Part shown: positions 8,138 through 16,129 of the stretch, one piece after another
Position numbering within the stretch: position 1 is the stretch's first letter
Layout of the letters: each line of letters starts with the position of its first letter
NCBI GenBank assembly: GCA_903952145.1
Contig: CAJBES010000180.1
Coordinates: 1-32,502 of the forward strand
Direction: 5' to 3'
Source of the DNA: an uncultured Opitutaceae bacterium
GTDB taxonomy: Bacteria > Verrucomicrobiota > Verrucomicrobiia > Opitutales > Opitutaceae
DNA: 32,502 bases
Notes under the pieces: generated by a model
What the model was told of the DNA's origin: nothing
Database searches by the model: none
The model's input: only the letters and a program-made list of their open reading frames with translations
Translations under genes and position numbers: made by a program

Positions 8138-9601
8138 ATGGAATACATCCAACCCTGCCACCATCGTTTTACTGACCGGTTCACCGGAGGCCGCCCGGCT
8201 AAATTTCCCGTGTCCACTCCCCTGGGGCATCGTTTCCATCGCCAATGCGTGTCCGCACTGATCGCGCTGCTGGCACTCCCGGTGTTGACCGTGTCACTCG
8301 GCGCGACCGAGGCCGACGAAATCAAGGAGTTGCGCGAGCAAATTCGTGCACTCGAACAAAAACTGCTCGTCATCGAGCGGAAGCAGGAACTCAAGGCCGC
8401 CGCCGCTGCCCCGGCACACCCGAAGATCACCATCAACGACAAGGGGTTTACCTTCGCCAGTGCGGATGGGGCCAGTTCGCTCAGGCTGCGTGGTCTGGTG
8501 CAGCTCGATTCGCGCCTCTTCTTCGATGATCAGGGCATCACAAACAATGCTTTTGTGCTGCGCCGCGCCCGGCTCATCAGCGAGGGCGTGCTGGCCAGAA
8601 ATTTCTCGTTTCAGTTCGTTACCGAATTCGGCGGCAGCGCCGTCAGCATCTTGGACGCCAACCTCGGCATCGCGATCAACCCGGCCCTGCAGTTCAAGCT
8701 GGGGCGGCTCAAGGTGCCGATCGGGCTCGAGCTGCTGCAATCCGATTCGTGGACGTTTTTCAACGAGCGCTCCATCGTCACCAACCTCGTGCCCAACCGC
8801 GATCTCGGCATCACCGCCGCCGGCGATCTGCTTGGCGGCCGGCTGAACTACACCGTGGGGGTCTTCAACGGCGTGGCCGATGCGGCCAGCACGACCAATA
8901 CCGACTTCGACAACGAGAAGGACTTCGTCGGGCGCATTTTCGTCTCGCCGTTCAAGTACGAGGCGGGCTCGGCGGTGCAGGGCCTGTCTTTTGGTTTGTC
9001 CGGTGGCTATGGCCGGCAGAAGACCGCGGCGGGCCGCACCGGCGGCTACCGCACCGACGGCCAGCAGACCTTTTTCTCCTATCTGACCACCACCATCGCC
9101 GATGGCCCGACCTGGCGTATCTCGCCCCAACTCGACTTCCGCAAAGGTCCGTTCGGCGTGCTCAGCGAATACGTGCTCTCGACCGTCAAGGTCCGCAACA
9201 ACGCGACCGGCGCCAAGGCCGGGTTGCAGAACAGGGGCTGGCAGCTCGCCGCCGGCTACGTCCTGACTGGCGAGGATTCTGCTTTCGCCGGCGTCGTGCC
9301 GCGTACCGATTTCAGTCCTGCCGCCGACACCTGGGGCGCTTTCGAAGTCACAGGGCGTTTTGCCAATGTAAAAATCGACGACGTTGTTTTTCCGCTTTAC
9401 GCCTCTGCAGCCAGCAATGCCAACGAGGCGTCCTCCATCGGTGTCGGCCTGAACTGGTATCTGAGCAAGGCCGTCGCCTTCAAGGTCGACTACTACCAGA
9501 CGGGCTTCAGCTTCAATGCCGCCGCTCCCGCCGTGTCCACTTCACCCGCACTCCGCCAAGACGAAAACGTGTTCATCACGCGTTTCCAACTTGGATTCTG
9601 A
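8138..9601 (+). CDS. Phosphate-selective porin O/P-like outer membrane protein
   Basis: Outer-membrane channel of the OprP/OprO type, up to 487 residues. An N-terminal hydrophobic stretch (VSALIALLALPVLTVSLGA) acts as a signal peptide; a short coiled coil follows (IKELREQIRALEQKLLVIERKQEL), then the barrel beginning GASSLRLRGLVQLDSRLFFDD, alternating strands, and a terminal Phe (FQLGF) typical of barrels inserted by BAM. The start is uncertain: ATG 8138 would put about 40 residues before the hydrophobic core, while an in-frame GTG at 8210 gives a more normal signal peptide. It lies between the Rrf2 regulator and the ABC importer genes, 20 bases before the binding-protein gene, so it likely brings the same anion across the outer membrane. 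Confidence 0.88.
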   Translation: MEYIQPCHHRFTDRFTGGRPAKFPVSTPLGHRFHRQCVSALIALLALPVLTVSLGATEADEIKELREQIRALEQKLLVIERKQELKAAAAAPAHPKITINDKGFTFASADGASSLRLRGLVQLDSRLFFDDQGITNNAFVLRRARLISEGVLARNFSFQFVTEFGGSAVSILDANLGIAINPALQFKLGRLKVPIGLELLQSDSWTFFNERSIVTNLVPNRDLGITAAGDLLGGRLNYTVGVFNGVADAASTTNTDFDNEKDFVGRIFVSPFKYEAGSAVQGLSFGLSGGYGRQKTAAGRTGGYRTDGQQTFFSYLTTTIADGPTWRISPQLDFRKGPFGVLSEYVLSTVKVRNNATGAKAGLQNRGWQLAAGYVLTGEDSAFAGVVPRTDFSPAADTWGAFEVTGRFANVKIDDVVFPLYASAASNANEASSIGVGLNWYLSKAVAFKVDYYQTGFSFNAAAPAVSTSPALRQDENVFITRFQLGF

Positions 9602-9621
9602 CCCGTCGGAAAGCACCCGCC

Positions 9622-10584
9622 ATGAAACTTAAGATCCATCTTCCTATCGTGCTCGCGCTGGCCGCCGGCCCTTGTGTCACTGCGAAGACTGTCCTGCGCG
9701 TCGGCTATTTTCCCAACATCACTCACGCCCAGGGCATCATTGGCAGCCACACCACCCGAGAGGGTCAGGGCTGGTTTGAACGACGTCTCGGATCGGATGT
9801 GACCATCCAGTGGTTTGCCTACAACGCCGGTCCGAGCGCGATGGAAGCGATCTTTGCGGGCTCAATTGACCTGACCTATGTCGGTCCCAATCCCTCACTG
9901 AATGCCTATATCCGTTCGCGTGGCGACGAGATCCGTGTCCTGGCCGGATCCGCCGAGGGTGGGGCGGCGCTGGTCGTGCAGGGTGCCGGCTCCATCAAAT
10001 CGCCGGCCGACTTCAAGGGCCGCATCATCGCTTCACCCCAATTTGGGAATACGCAGGATGTGGCGGCACGGGCCTGGCTGAAGCAGCAAGGCTACCGGGT
10101 CACCATCACCGGTGGGGACGTGCCGGTCGTGCCCACCGCCAATGCCGACCAATTCGCACTTTTTCGGCAGGGGAAACTGGACGCGGTCTGGACTGTCGAA
10201 CCCTGGGTCTCGCGGCTGGAACTGGAGGCGGGCGGCAGGATCTTCCTCGAACAGGCCGATGCGCTGACGACGGTGCTGGTATCCAGCGTGAAGCTGCTGC
10301 AGACCCGGCCGGATCTGGCGGAGAAGTTCGTCGCAGCCCACCGTGAACTGACGGCGTGGATCAAGGCCCACCCCGACGAGGCCCAGGCCCAGGTGCGTGC
10401 CGGGCTTAGCGCCGAAATGCATCACGAGGTGTCGGCTGCCATCGTAGCCAATGCCTGGCGTCGTCTGCACTTCACTGACCAGGTGACACAAAAGCAGTTT
10501 GAAGTGCTGGTGGGTGATGCTCAGAGTGTCGGCTTCCTGCGGGATGCCATCCCGCTCGACCGCATGTTTTCCCGCAAGCCATGA
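9622..10584 (+). CDS. ssuA: ABC importer periplasmic binding protein, SsuA/TauA/NitT type
   Basis: Periplasmic substrate-binding protein of the nitrate/sulfonate/taurine family (NMT1-like fold), 320 residues. A signal peptide covers residues 1 to about 21 (MKLKIHLPIVLALAAGPCVTA). The mature part opens VLRVGYFPNITHAQGIIG, the standard first motif of the family, and shows GSIDLTYVGPNPSLNAY and TVEPWVSRLE blocks. The open frame extends far upstream inside the porin gene, but ATG 9622 with its signal peptide is the clear start. The stop overlaps the ATPase start as ATGA (10581-10584). Ligand specificity cannot be read from sequence; sulfonate is the best guess, nitrate or another anion possible. 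Confidence 0.9.
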   Translation: MKLKIHLPIVLALAAGPCVTAKTVLRVGYFPNITHAQGIIGSHTTREGQGWFERRLGSDVTIQWFAYNAGPSAMEAIFAGSIDLTYVGPNPSLNAYIRSRGDEIRVLAGSAEGGAALVVQGAGSIKSPADFKGRIIASPQFGNTQDVAARAWLKQQGYRVTITGGDVPVVPTANADQFALFRQGKLDAVWTVEPWVSRLELEAGGRIFLEQADALTTVLVSSVKLLQTRPDLAEKFVAAHRELTAWIKAHPDEAQAQVRAGLSAEMHHEVSAAIVANAWRRLHFTDQVTQKQFEVLVGDAQSVGFLRDAIPLDRMFSRKP

Positions 10585-11387
10585 CCATTCAGGAAGAAAC
10601 CACCGCCCTGGCCCCGGCCAAGTTGGCCATCGACCGGGTGTCGAAGTCCTTTACCACGGGGCGCGGGACCCTGCAGGCGCTCGAACAGGTGAGCCTGAAG
10701 GTGGCGGAGGGCGAATTCGTCTGCCTGCTCGGGCCGAGCGGTTGCGGCAAATCCACTTTGCTGAATCTCGTGGCCGGGCTGGAAATGCCCGACACCGGCT
10801 CGGTGACAGCTGACGGCCGGGCGGTGCGCCACCCGGGCCGTGAGCGGATGATGATGTTTCAGGAATCAGCGCTCTTCCCGTGGCTCGACACCATCGGCAA
10901 CGTGATGTTTGCGCTCAAGCTCAAGCCCGGCTTGAAACGCGCCGAGCGCCATGAAGCCGCACGCTACTACCTGAAACTGGTCGGACTGGAGAAGTTCATG
11001 CATTCCAACATTCATGAGCTGTCCGGTGGCATGAAACAGCGCGTGGCCCTGGCCCGGGCGCTGGCACCCAATCCGCGGGTTCTGCTCATGGATGAGCCTT
11101 TCGCGGCGCTCGATGCCATGACCCGGGAACAACTCTACGGTGATCTGCAGCGCATTTGGGAGCAGCGGCATGTCACCATCCTGTTTGTGACCCACAACGT
11201 GCGCGAAGCAGTCAGCCTGGGCGACCGCGTGGTGCTGTTTTCGCCGCATCCCGGACGCATTTGCGAGGAGTTCAAGATCAACCTCCCGCGGCCGCGCGAC
11301 ATCAATAGCGTGGACGTGGCCGGTTATGCGACGCGCATCACCAAGGCCCTGAAGGGGATGCTACAGGCGGAAGGGGCAACCCCATGA
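10581..11387 (+). CDS. ssuB: ABC importer ATPase, SsuB/TauB type
   Basis: Cytoplasmic ATP-hydrolysing subunit of the importer, 268 residues. Walker A is GPSGCGKST at 51-59, the Q-loop MMFQESALFPW follows at about 91-101, the signature LSGGMKQR is at 147-154, Walker B LLMDEP at 168-173 and the switch His is in FVTHNVREA. The Q-loop with SALFPW is typical of nitrate/sulfonate ATPases. It overlaps both neighbours by ATGA, which indicates translational coupling in an A-B-C operon. Confidence 0.94.
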   Translation: MTIQEETTALAPAKLAIDRVSKSFTTGRGTLQALEQVSLKVAEGEFVCLLGPSGCGKSTLLNLVAGLEMPDTGSVTADGRAVRHPGRERMMMFQESALFPWLDTIGNVMFALKLKPGLKRAERHEAARYYLKLVGLEKFMHSNIHELSGGMKQRVALARALAPNPRVLLMDEPFAALDAMTREQLYGDLQRIWEQRHVTILFVTHNVREAVSLGDRVVLFSPHPGRICEEFKINLPRPRDINSVDVAGYATRITKALKGMLQAEGATP

Positions 11388-12151
11388 AACGCTACCTGAC
11401 CATTTTTTGTTTTTTTGCCTTGCTCATTACCGCCTGGCAGTGGGCCTATGCCCAAAAGTTCTGGTCGCCGGTGCTGGTGCCTTCGCCCGAAAGCGTGGGA
11501 CGCTACCTCTGGGAGGCGGCCCTGGACGGCTCGCTAGCGGAAGCGACACTGGTAACGTTGAAGCGGCTGCTGGCCGGTTACTTCATCGGTATCTGCGTCG
11601 GGCTGCCCGTGGGCTTGCTGACGGCGCGCTTTCGCTTTCTGCAGGACACGCTCGGCCTGTTGGCTCTCGGGCTGCAAGGATTGCCCAGCGTGTGTTGGGT
11701 GCCGCTGGCGTTGTTATGGTTCGGCCAGACGGAGGCCGCGATGCTGTTCGTGGTGGTGATGGGCACGGTATGGTCGGTGGTGCTGGCCACCGAGACGGGC
11801 GTGCGCAACGTGAACCCCCTCTATGTGCGGGCGGCTCGCACGATGGGCTCACGCTGGTTGCACATCTGGCTTTATGTCATCATGCCGGCGTCGTTGCCGT
11901 TCATCGTCAGCGGCATGAAACAGGGCTGGGCCTTTGCGTGGCGTTCCCTGATGGCGGCGGAGATCTTCGTCACCATCCTGACTGGCTTTGGGCTCGGGCA
12001 CCTCCTGCACTACGGCCGTGAGTTGCACGCGATGGAACAGGTCATCGGCATCATGTTCGTGCTCGTGCTGCTTGGGCTGCTGGCCGATAAACTCTTGTTT
12101 TCCCCCTGGGAAAAGTGGCTGCACCATCGCTGGGGAACCAACAAGGCTTGA
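11384..12151 (+). CDS. ssuC: ABC importer permease, SsuC/TauC type
   Basis: Integral inner-membrane subunit, 255 residues, with about six hydrophobic segments, the first at residues 5-22. The binding-protein-dependent transport motif that docks with the ATPase (EAA loop) is readable around YVRAARTMGSRWLHIWLYVIMPASLPFIVSGMKQGWAFAW, where EAA-type residues precede the conserved Gly and the final PASLPFI. Its ATG overlaps the ssuB stop. No clear terminator follows; the next gene is on the other strand 255 bases away. Confidence 0.93.
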   Translation: MKRYLTIFCFFALLITAWQWAYAQKFWSPVLVPSPESVGRYLWEAALDGSLAEATLVTLKRLLAGYFIGICVGLPVGLLTARFRFLQDTLGLLALGLQGLPSVCWVPLALLWFGQTEAAMLFVVVMGTVWSVVLATETGVRNVNPLYVRAARTMGSRWLHIWLYVIMPASLPFIVSGMKQGWAFAWRSLMAAEIFVTILTGFGLGHLLHYGRELHAMEQVIGIMFVLVLLGLLADKLLFSPWEKWLHHRWGTNKA

Positions 12152-12278
12152 GCCTGCTCAATCCGGTCAGACGCGCGGGTTGACAAAACAGGGCGGTGCG
12201 AAACGGATTGCATTCAGGGACACGCCATGCACCGCACTGCGCACCAGCCATGCCTGAGCGTTTGTCTGTTCCATCGTC

Positions 12279-12306
12279 AGCAATCCGTGAATAAAAAAAG
12301 ATTGCT
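12279..12306. repeat. Inverted repeat with A-rich centre between ssuC and the URO-D gene
   Basis: AGCAATC (12279-12285) pairs perfectly with GATTGCT (12300-12306) across a 14-base centre holding a run of seven A. It lies between two convergent genes. The run lies in the loop and not after the stem, so it is not a standard terminator. The rest of the 12152-12406 gap shows no supported gene. Confidence 0.3.
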
Positions 12307-12406
12307 CCATTCGATGATGCCAACCGCACGCAGCATTTACCCCACCGTTTCGAGCCGCACCTGCAGACCACCTTCCACGGCTGGGAGTGGTGGTTTGCAA
12401 CGCGGT

Positions 12407-13528
12407 TCAATACCGGCACGCCAGCGCGGCGTCGGCGAAGGCCTGCAGGTTGGCCACCGGGGTCTCAAAAAAATGATCCGAGGCCGAGCAGATGTAGCCA
12501 CCGTCCCGGCCGAAGCCGGCAAACAGGCGCTGCGTTTCCTGGCGGATCTGCTCTCTGGTGCCGCTGGTCAGGATGTTAAACTGGTCCATGCCGCCGATCA
12601 TGGCCAGCTTGCCGCCAAAGACCGCCCGGACTTTGCCCGGTTCGGTGATGTTGCCCCCCACGCCGGGCGGAGCGAGCGTTTCAGACGCGTCGGTGCCGTT
12701 CGCGACAATGAGGTCTAGGATATGCATCATGCCGCCGCAGGTATGGTAAGCCGTGCGGTGGCCGCATTGGTGCAGGGCGTCATGAATCTGCCGGTCATAG
12801 GGCAGGCAGAACTCCCGGTGCAGATTGGGCGAAATGACGGTGTCGCTGCCCGCGCCGCCGCCGGTTTCGATCAGGTCAAACTTCGCCCCGACGAGTGATT
12901 CCTCAATGAACCGCAGTTTGCGCACCAGCAGGGCGCGCAGCAGACGATGCACCCAGTCGGGATGGTCCAGGCATTCCAACATCAGCTCTTCCTCGGACTG
13001 GAGGCAGCAGGCGTGTTGCCAGCAACCCGCCTGGTCACCCCAAACGAAGCCGCGCAAAATGCCGGCATCGCCGATCCGTTCGTATTCGGCGGCGATGGCC
13101 TGCCGGTTCAATTTCGCCACCGGCATGTATTTTTCGATCAGCTCGACGTCCTCGTGCCGCTTGATGAGGTATTCGGTTATCCAGGTCGTGGTACGGTTGC
13201 CGCCGGTCTTGTAAGTGAGTTGACCACCGGGAGTCGTGATCGTGTGATTTAGCAGCTTGTCGTTCGGATCGTCCCGCACGATGGCGATCTCCTCCCGCCA
13301 CTGCGGCGTGGAGATGAGGTATTTTTCCGCGTTCGGAATCCAAAACTGCCCCATCGCCTCGAAGTATTGGATCGAGGCATCCAGCCCGCAGTGCTTGAAC
13401 GCGGCGAGTGCGTCCATGCCATTGAGGTAGGTGTCGAGATGGTATTGTTGCCACTGGTGACACGTGACGGGCAGCCGGTCGGGTTTCTCGCGGGCGAGTG
13501 CCCGCAACATGCGTTCTTTGGAGGTCAT
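12407..13528 (-). CDS. Uroporphyrinogen decarboxylase-like protein (URO-D / MtaA superfamily)
   Basis: A 373-residue TIM-barrel protein of the URO-D superfamily, which includes HemE and corrinoid-dependent methyltransferases such as MtaA and CmuA. The start MTSKERMLRALAREKPDRLPV is the usual opening of the methyltransferase-like branch. The C-terminal half has the superfamily pattern YHTCGGMMHILDLIVANGTDASETLAPPG, where His and Cys of HTCG recall the zinc site of methyltransferases, then GKLAMIGGMDQFNILTSG and GGYICSASDHF. A longer open frame reaches 13714, but its 62 extra residues look like non-coding translation. Substrate unknown: this branch is often found near sugar or methyl catabolism genes and is probably not the haem enzyme. 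It is alone, read toward ssuC. Confidence 0.82.
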   Translation of the reverse strand: MTSKERMLRALAREKPDRLPVTCHQWQQYHLDTYLNGMDALAAFKHCGLDASIQYFEAMGQFWIPNAEKYLISTPQWREEIAIVRDDPNDKLLNHTITTPGGQLTYKTGGNRTTTWITEYLIKRHEDVELIEKYMPVAKLNRQAIAAEYERIGDAGILRGFVWGDQAGCWQHACCLQSEEELMLECLDHPDWVHRLLRALLVRKLRFIEESLVGAKFDLIETGGGAGSDTVISPNLHREFCLPYDRQIHDALHQCGHRTAYHTCGGMMHILDLIVANGTDASETLAPPGVGGNITEPGKVRAVFGGKLAMIGGMDQFNILTSGTREQIRQETQRLFAGFGRDGGYICSASDHFFETPVANLQAFADAALACRY

Positions 13529-13737
13529 GAGGTGCGAGTTTTGGCTGAAGCGGACGCGGGATTTTGGCCGGAGTGCAAAGCTGGTCCGGCGGTAAAGCCA
13601 GCCCAGTGAAGCGGGTCCGCCTTTGCCGATCAAGCCCCGCCAACCGGTTTGATGCGCATGATTGGCAGGCCTTGGGCTGAACCGGTGCAAGGGCGTCAGC
13701 AAGTGCCCCGGCATTACTTGCGAATCGCGGGACAGGT

Positions 13738-15009
13738 TCAGGTCGCGGAGTCCGACGGGAGGGGCATTGGGCGCGAAGGCAGCCGGTCGCCATGGAACCG
13801 GTCGGCGTGGCGGGCGAAGAAAATCGTGGCAACGCCCATGATAAGCGCGGAGACGGCGATGGCGGTGCGCGGGCCCGCGGCGGCGGCCACCGCGCCGGCG
13901 AACAGGCTGCCCAGGGGAAACAAACCTTGCCCCATCGCAAAGAGCCCCATTACCCGGCTGCGCTTGTCATCTGCGACCCGGGCTTGGATCAGGGTATTGC
14001 AACCGGCCATGCACAGGACCGCGCCAAAGCCGTTGGCAGCCAGACAGACGAAGGCCAGGGGCAGCGCCGGGCTCAGCGCGAAACCCACTTGTCCGACCAT
14101 CAAGGCAAAGCTGCCGCGGGTAACCCAATGGGCCAGCCCGTCGCCGGATTTGCGCCCGGCCAGCAACAGGGCACTGACCAGTGCGCCCGCACCCACGGCG
14201 GAATACATCTGCCCCAAGGTGACGCTGGTGCCGTGAAAAATATCCCGCGCAAATACCGGTGCCAGGATGCTGGTGGTAAACCCGGCGAAAGCCACCAGCG
14301 GCACCAACAGCAAGGGCGGGCGCAGCAGGGCGGAGGCGCGGACGTAGTTCCATCCGGCCAGCAGATCCGCCAAGGGATGCGCCGGCTTGGCCGGTGCCAG
14401 CCGCGGCAGAGTCCGCATGGTGAGGAGGCTGGCCAGAATGCCAACGTAGCTGACGGCATCGAGCGCGTAACAAACCTCCGGGCCTTGGGTGGCGATCAGC
14501 CAGCCGGCGATGGCGGGCCCGATCAGCCGTGAGACATTGAACAGCGAGGAGTTGAGCGCAATGGCGTTGGGCAGGTCGGCCTTGGCGGCGACGAGATCCA
14601 CGATGAAAGCCTGACGGGTGGGAAATTCGAACGCATTGATCAGACCGCGCAGGGCGGACAAGGCCAGGAGCCAGCCCACGGTGAGGTGGCCGGTGTAGGC
14701 GAAAAGCGCCAGCGTGACCGACTGCGCGCTGCAGAGCAGATTCAGCCACCACATCAGACGCTGCCGGTTCACCCGGTCACCCCAGATCCCGCCCAGCGGG
14801 GCAAGGAGCAGCATCGGGATCTGGTTGGCAAAGCCCAGCAGCCCGACATAGAGCGGATTGCGCGAGAGTTCGTAGATGAGCCACGCCGACGCCGTCAGCG
14901 TCATCCAATTACCGAGCAGCGACAGGCCCTGCCCGCCGAAAAAAAGCCGGTAGTTGCGGGAGTTGAGGGCGTGGAGAACGGCGGGATAGCGCACAGCGGA
15001 GCTGTTCAT
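13738..15009 (-). CDS. MFS transporter, EntS/MFS_3-like exporter
   Basis: Major facilitator protein, 423 residues with about 12 membrane segments. The opening HALNSRNYRLFFGGQGLSLLGNWMTLTASAWLIYELS and the A-like motif GGIWGDRVNRQRLM (cytoplasmic loop 2-3) are typical of the group containing the enterobactin exporter EntS and many uncharacterised efflux proteins. The loop segment RLIGPAIAGWLIATQG also fits. The frame is open to 15726, but ATG at 15009 (MNSSAVRYPAV) places the start just before the first hydrophobic segment; an ATG at 15048 is a second choice. No substrate can be inferred from neighbours. Confidence 0.87.
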   Translation of the reverse strand: MNSSAVRYPAVLHALNSRNYRLFFGGQGLSLLGNWMTLTASAWLIYELSRNPLYVGLLGFANQIPMLLLAPLGGIWGDRVNRQRLMWWLNLLCSAQSVTLALFAYTGHLTVGWLLALSALRGLINAFEFPTRQAFIVDLVAAKADLPNAIALNSSLFNVSRLIGPAIAGWLIATQGPEVCYALDAVSYVGILASLLTMRTLPRLAPAKPAHPLADLLAGWNYVRASALLRPPLLLVPLVAFAGFTTSILAPVFARDIFHGTSVTLGQMYSAVGAGALVSALLLAGRKSGDGLAHWVTRGSFALMVGQVGFALSPALPLAFVCLAANGFGAVLCMAGCNTLIQARVADDKRSRVMGLFAMGQGLFPLGSLFAGAVAAAAGPRTAIAVSALIMGVATIFFARHADRFHGDRLPSRPMPLPSDSAT

Positions 15010-15355
15010 CCGAAACCCGTCCCGGCACCGGGTCAAACCTGCGGTCATGCCCGGGGCAAGCTGCGTGCCCTGCGGGGCGAGGGAGAAGCGCAGGTTCCAC
15101 TGCGCGGTATGTTGCAGCCGCCCTTCACTCGTTGGGCCCGGCCGGCGCAGGGACGCATCGGCCGACCCAGGGCAACACCCGGGCTTGCCCCGGTCGCCGG
15201 CGGGGCCAGACGGCCCTGCGTTCGCAGGCAGCAATTCAATGTTGGCATCATCGGTTACGGATGGACAGTGACCCATGAGGTCATCTTTGCCGTGAACCGT
15301 TCGATCGTTGAGAAACGGCCTGTCAAACTGGCCGAAGTTTGCTAACGCTCCGCCC
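15010..15355. other. Intergenic region between divergent MFS and beta-helix genes
   Basis: GC-rich, 346 bases between divergently read genes, so both promoters should lie here. No convincing -10/-35 pair, RNA gene or terminator is seen. Short frames across it have no recognisable protein features. Confidence 0.5.
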
Positions 15356-16036
15356 ATGCAAGCCTCCCAATTCTTCACCCTGCCGCCCTCGCTGGGCGCC
15401 TTTGCCGCCTCTTTCTGCGCGGATCTGGCGCCGTGGGAGTGGCTCAAGCAGATCGGGCCGGCGCTCAATGCGCAACGGTTCGAGGCGGTTTTGCCCGAAG
15501 TGCCGGCCGGCGTGCACCTGGAGGGATTCGTCTGCCTGCACCCGACGGTGAAACTGCCGTCGTATGCGACGATCATCGGGCCGGTTTGGATCGGCGCGCG
15601 CACAGAAATCCGCCCCGGGGCTTTCTTCCGCGGTAACGTCATTGTCGGCGAGGACTGCGTCCTGGGCAACGCCTGCGAGTTCAAGAACTGCCTGCTGATG
15701 GACCGCGTGCAGGTGCCGCACTTCAACTACGTGGGCGACTCCATTCTCGGCAACGGCGTGCATTTCGGTGCGGGCGTCATCTGCTCCAACCTCCGCCTCG
15801 ACCAGCAGGACGTGCTGGTGCGTCTGCCCGCCGGGACCGCGGTCACGGGTCTGCGCAAGTTCGGTGCCATCGTGGGTGACAGGGCGGAGGTCGGCTGCAA
15901 CGCGGTGCTGCAACCGGGCACCTTGCTCGGCCCCCGGTCGCTGGTGATGCCGCTCACGGCTTTCGGCGGCTATTTGCCTCCGGCGACCATCGCGCGCGTA
16001 CGTCAGTCCGTGACGACCCTGCCGCGGCGTGATTGA
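15356..16036 (+). CDS. Left-handed beta-helix protein, GlmU C-terminal-like
   Basis: A 226-residue protein with hexapeptide repeats. About residues 55-205 alternate short hydrophobic turns (TVKLPSYATIIGPVWIGARTEIRPGAFFRGNVIVGEDCVLGNACEFKNCLLMD, then GDSILGNGVHFGAGVICSNLRL), the pattern of sugar-nucleotide acyl/nucleotidyl transferases such as the C-terminal half of GlmU. The catalytic nucleotidyltransferase N-domain is missing. An N-terminal helical portion of about 50 residues precedes the helix. Similar free-standing proteins are annotated as UDP-N-acetylglucosamine pyrophosphorylase-related (family knowledge), without proven activity. ATG 15356 is chosen because upstream translation (from 15308) lacks conserved character. 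trpS follows 93 bases later. Confidence 0.8.
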   Translation: MQASQFFTLPPSLGAFAASFCADLAPWEWLKQIGPALNAQRFEAVLPEVPAGVHLEGFVCLHPTVKLPSYATIIGPVWIGARTEIRPGAFFRGNVIVGEDCVLGNACEFKNCLLMDRVQVPHFNYVGDSILGNGVHFGAGVICSNLRLDQQDVLVRLPAGTAVTGLRKFGAIVGDRAEVGCNAVLQPGTLLGPRSLVMPLTAFGGYLPPATIARVRQSVTTLPRRD

Positions 16037-16040
16037 GGAA

Positions 16041-16076
16041 ATCGTTCTCGTAATCGTTCTCCTTCTCGCTCTCTCC
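16041..16076 (+). repeat. Pyrimidine-rich TTCTC repeat tract upstream of trpS
   Basis: ATCGTTCTC is repeated exactly at 16041-16049 and 16053-16061, followed by CTTCTCGCTCTCTCC. The tract overlaps no gene and ends about 55 bases before the trpS ATG. It could be a degenerate short tandem repeat or a leader element; function unknown. Confidence 0.5.
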
Positions 16077-16129
16077 TATCCGTTTTCCGCCTCCGCGAGC
16101 ACGCCAACGATTTCAAACAAACCCGACCC

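Noticed and set aside
8749-9621. Long N-terminal extension of the binding-protein frame through the porin gene
   Set aside because: The extension is Arg-rich out-of-frame porin translation; a signal peptide starts at 9622.
12227-12718. 163-codon + strand frame across the ssuC/URO-D gap
   Set aside because: Mostly antisense to the URO-D gene and without protein-like features.
15010-15726. N-terminal extension of the MFS frame
   Set aside because: It overlaps the divergent beta-helix gene and has no membrane or conserved character.
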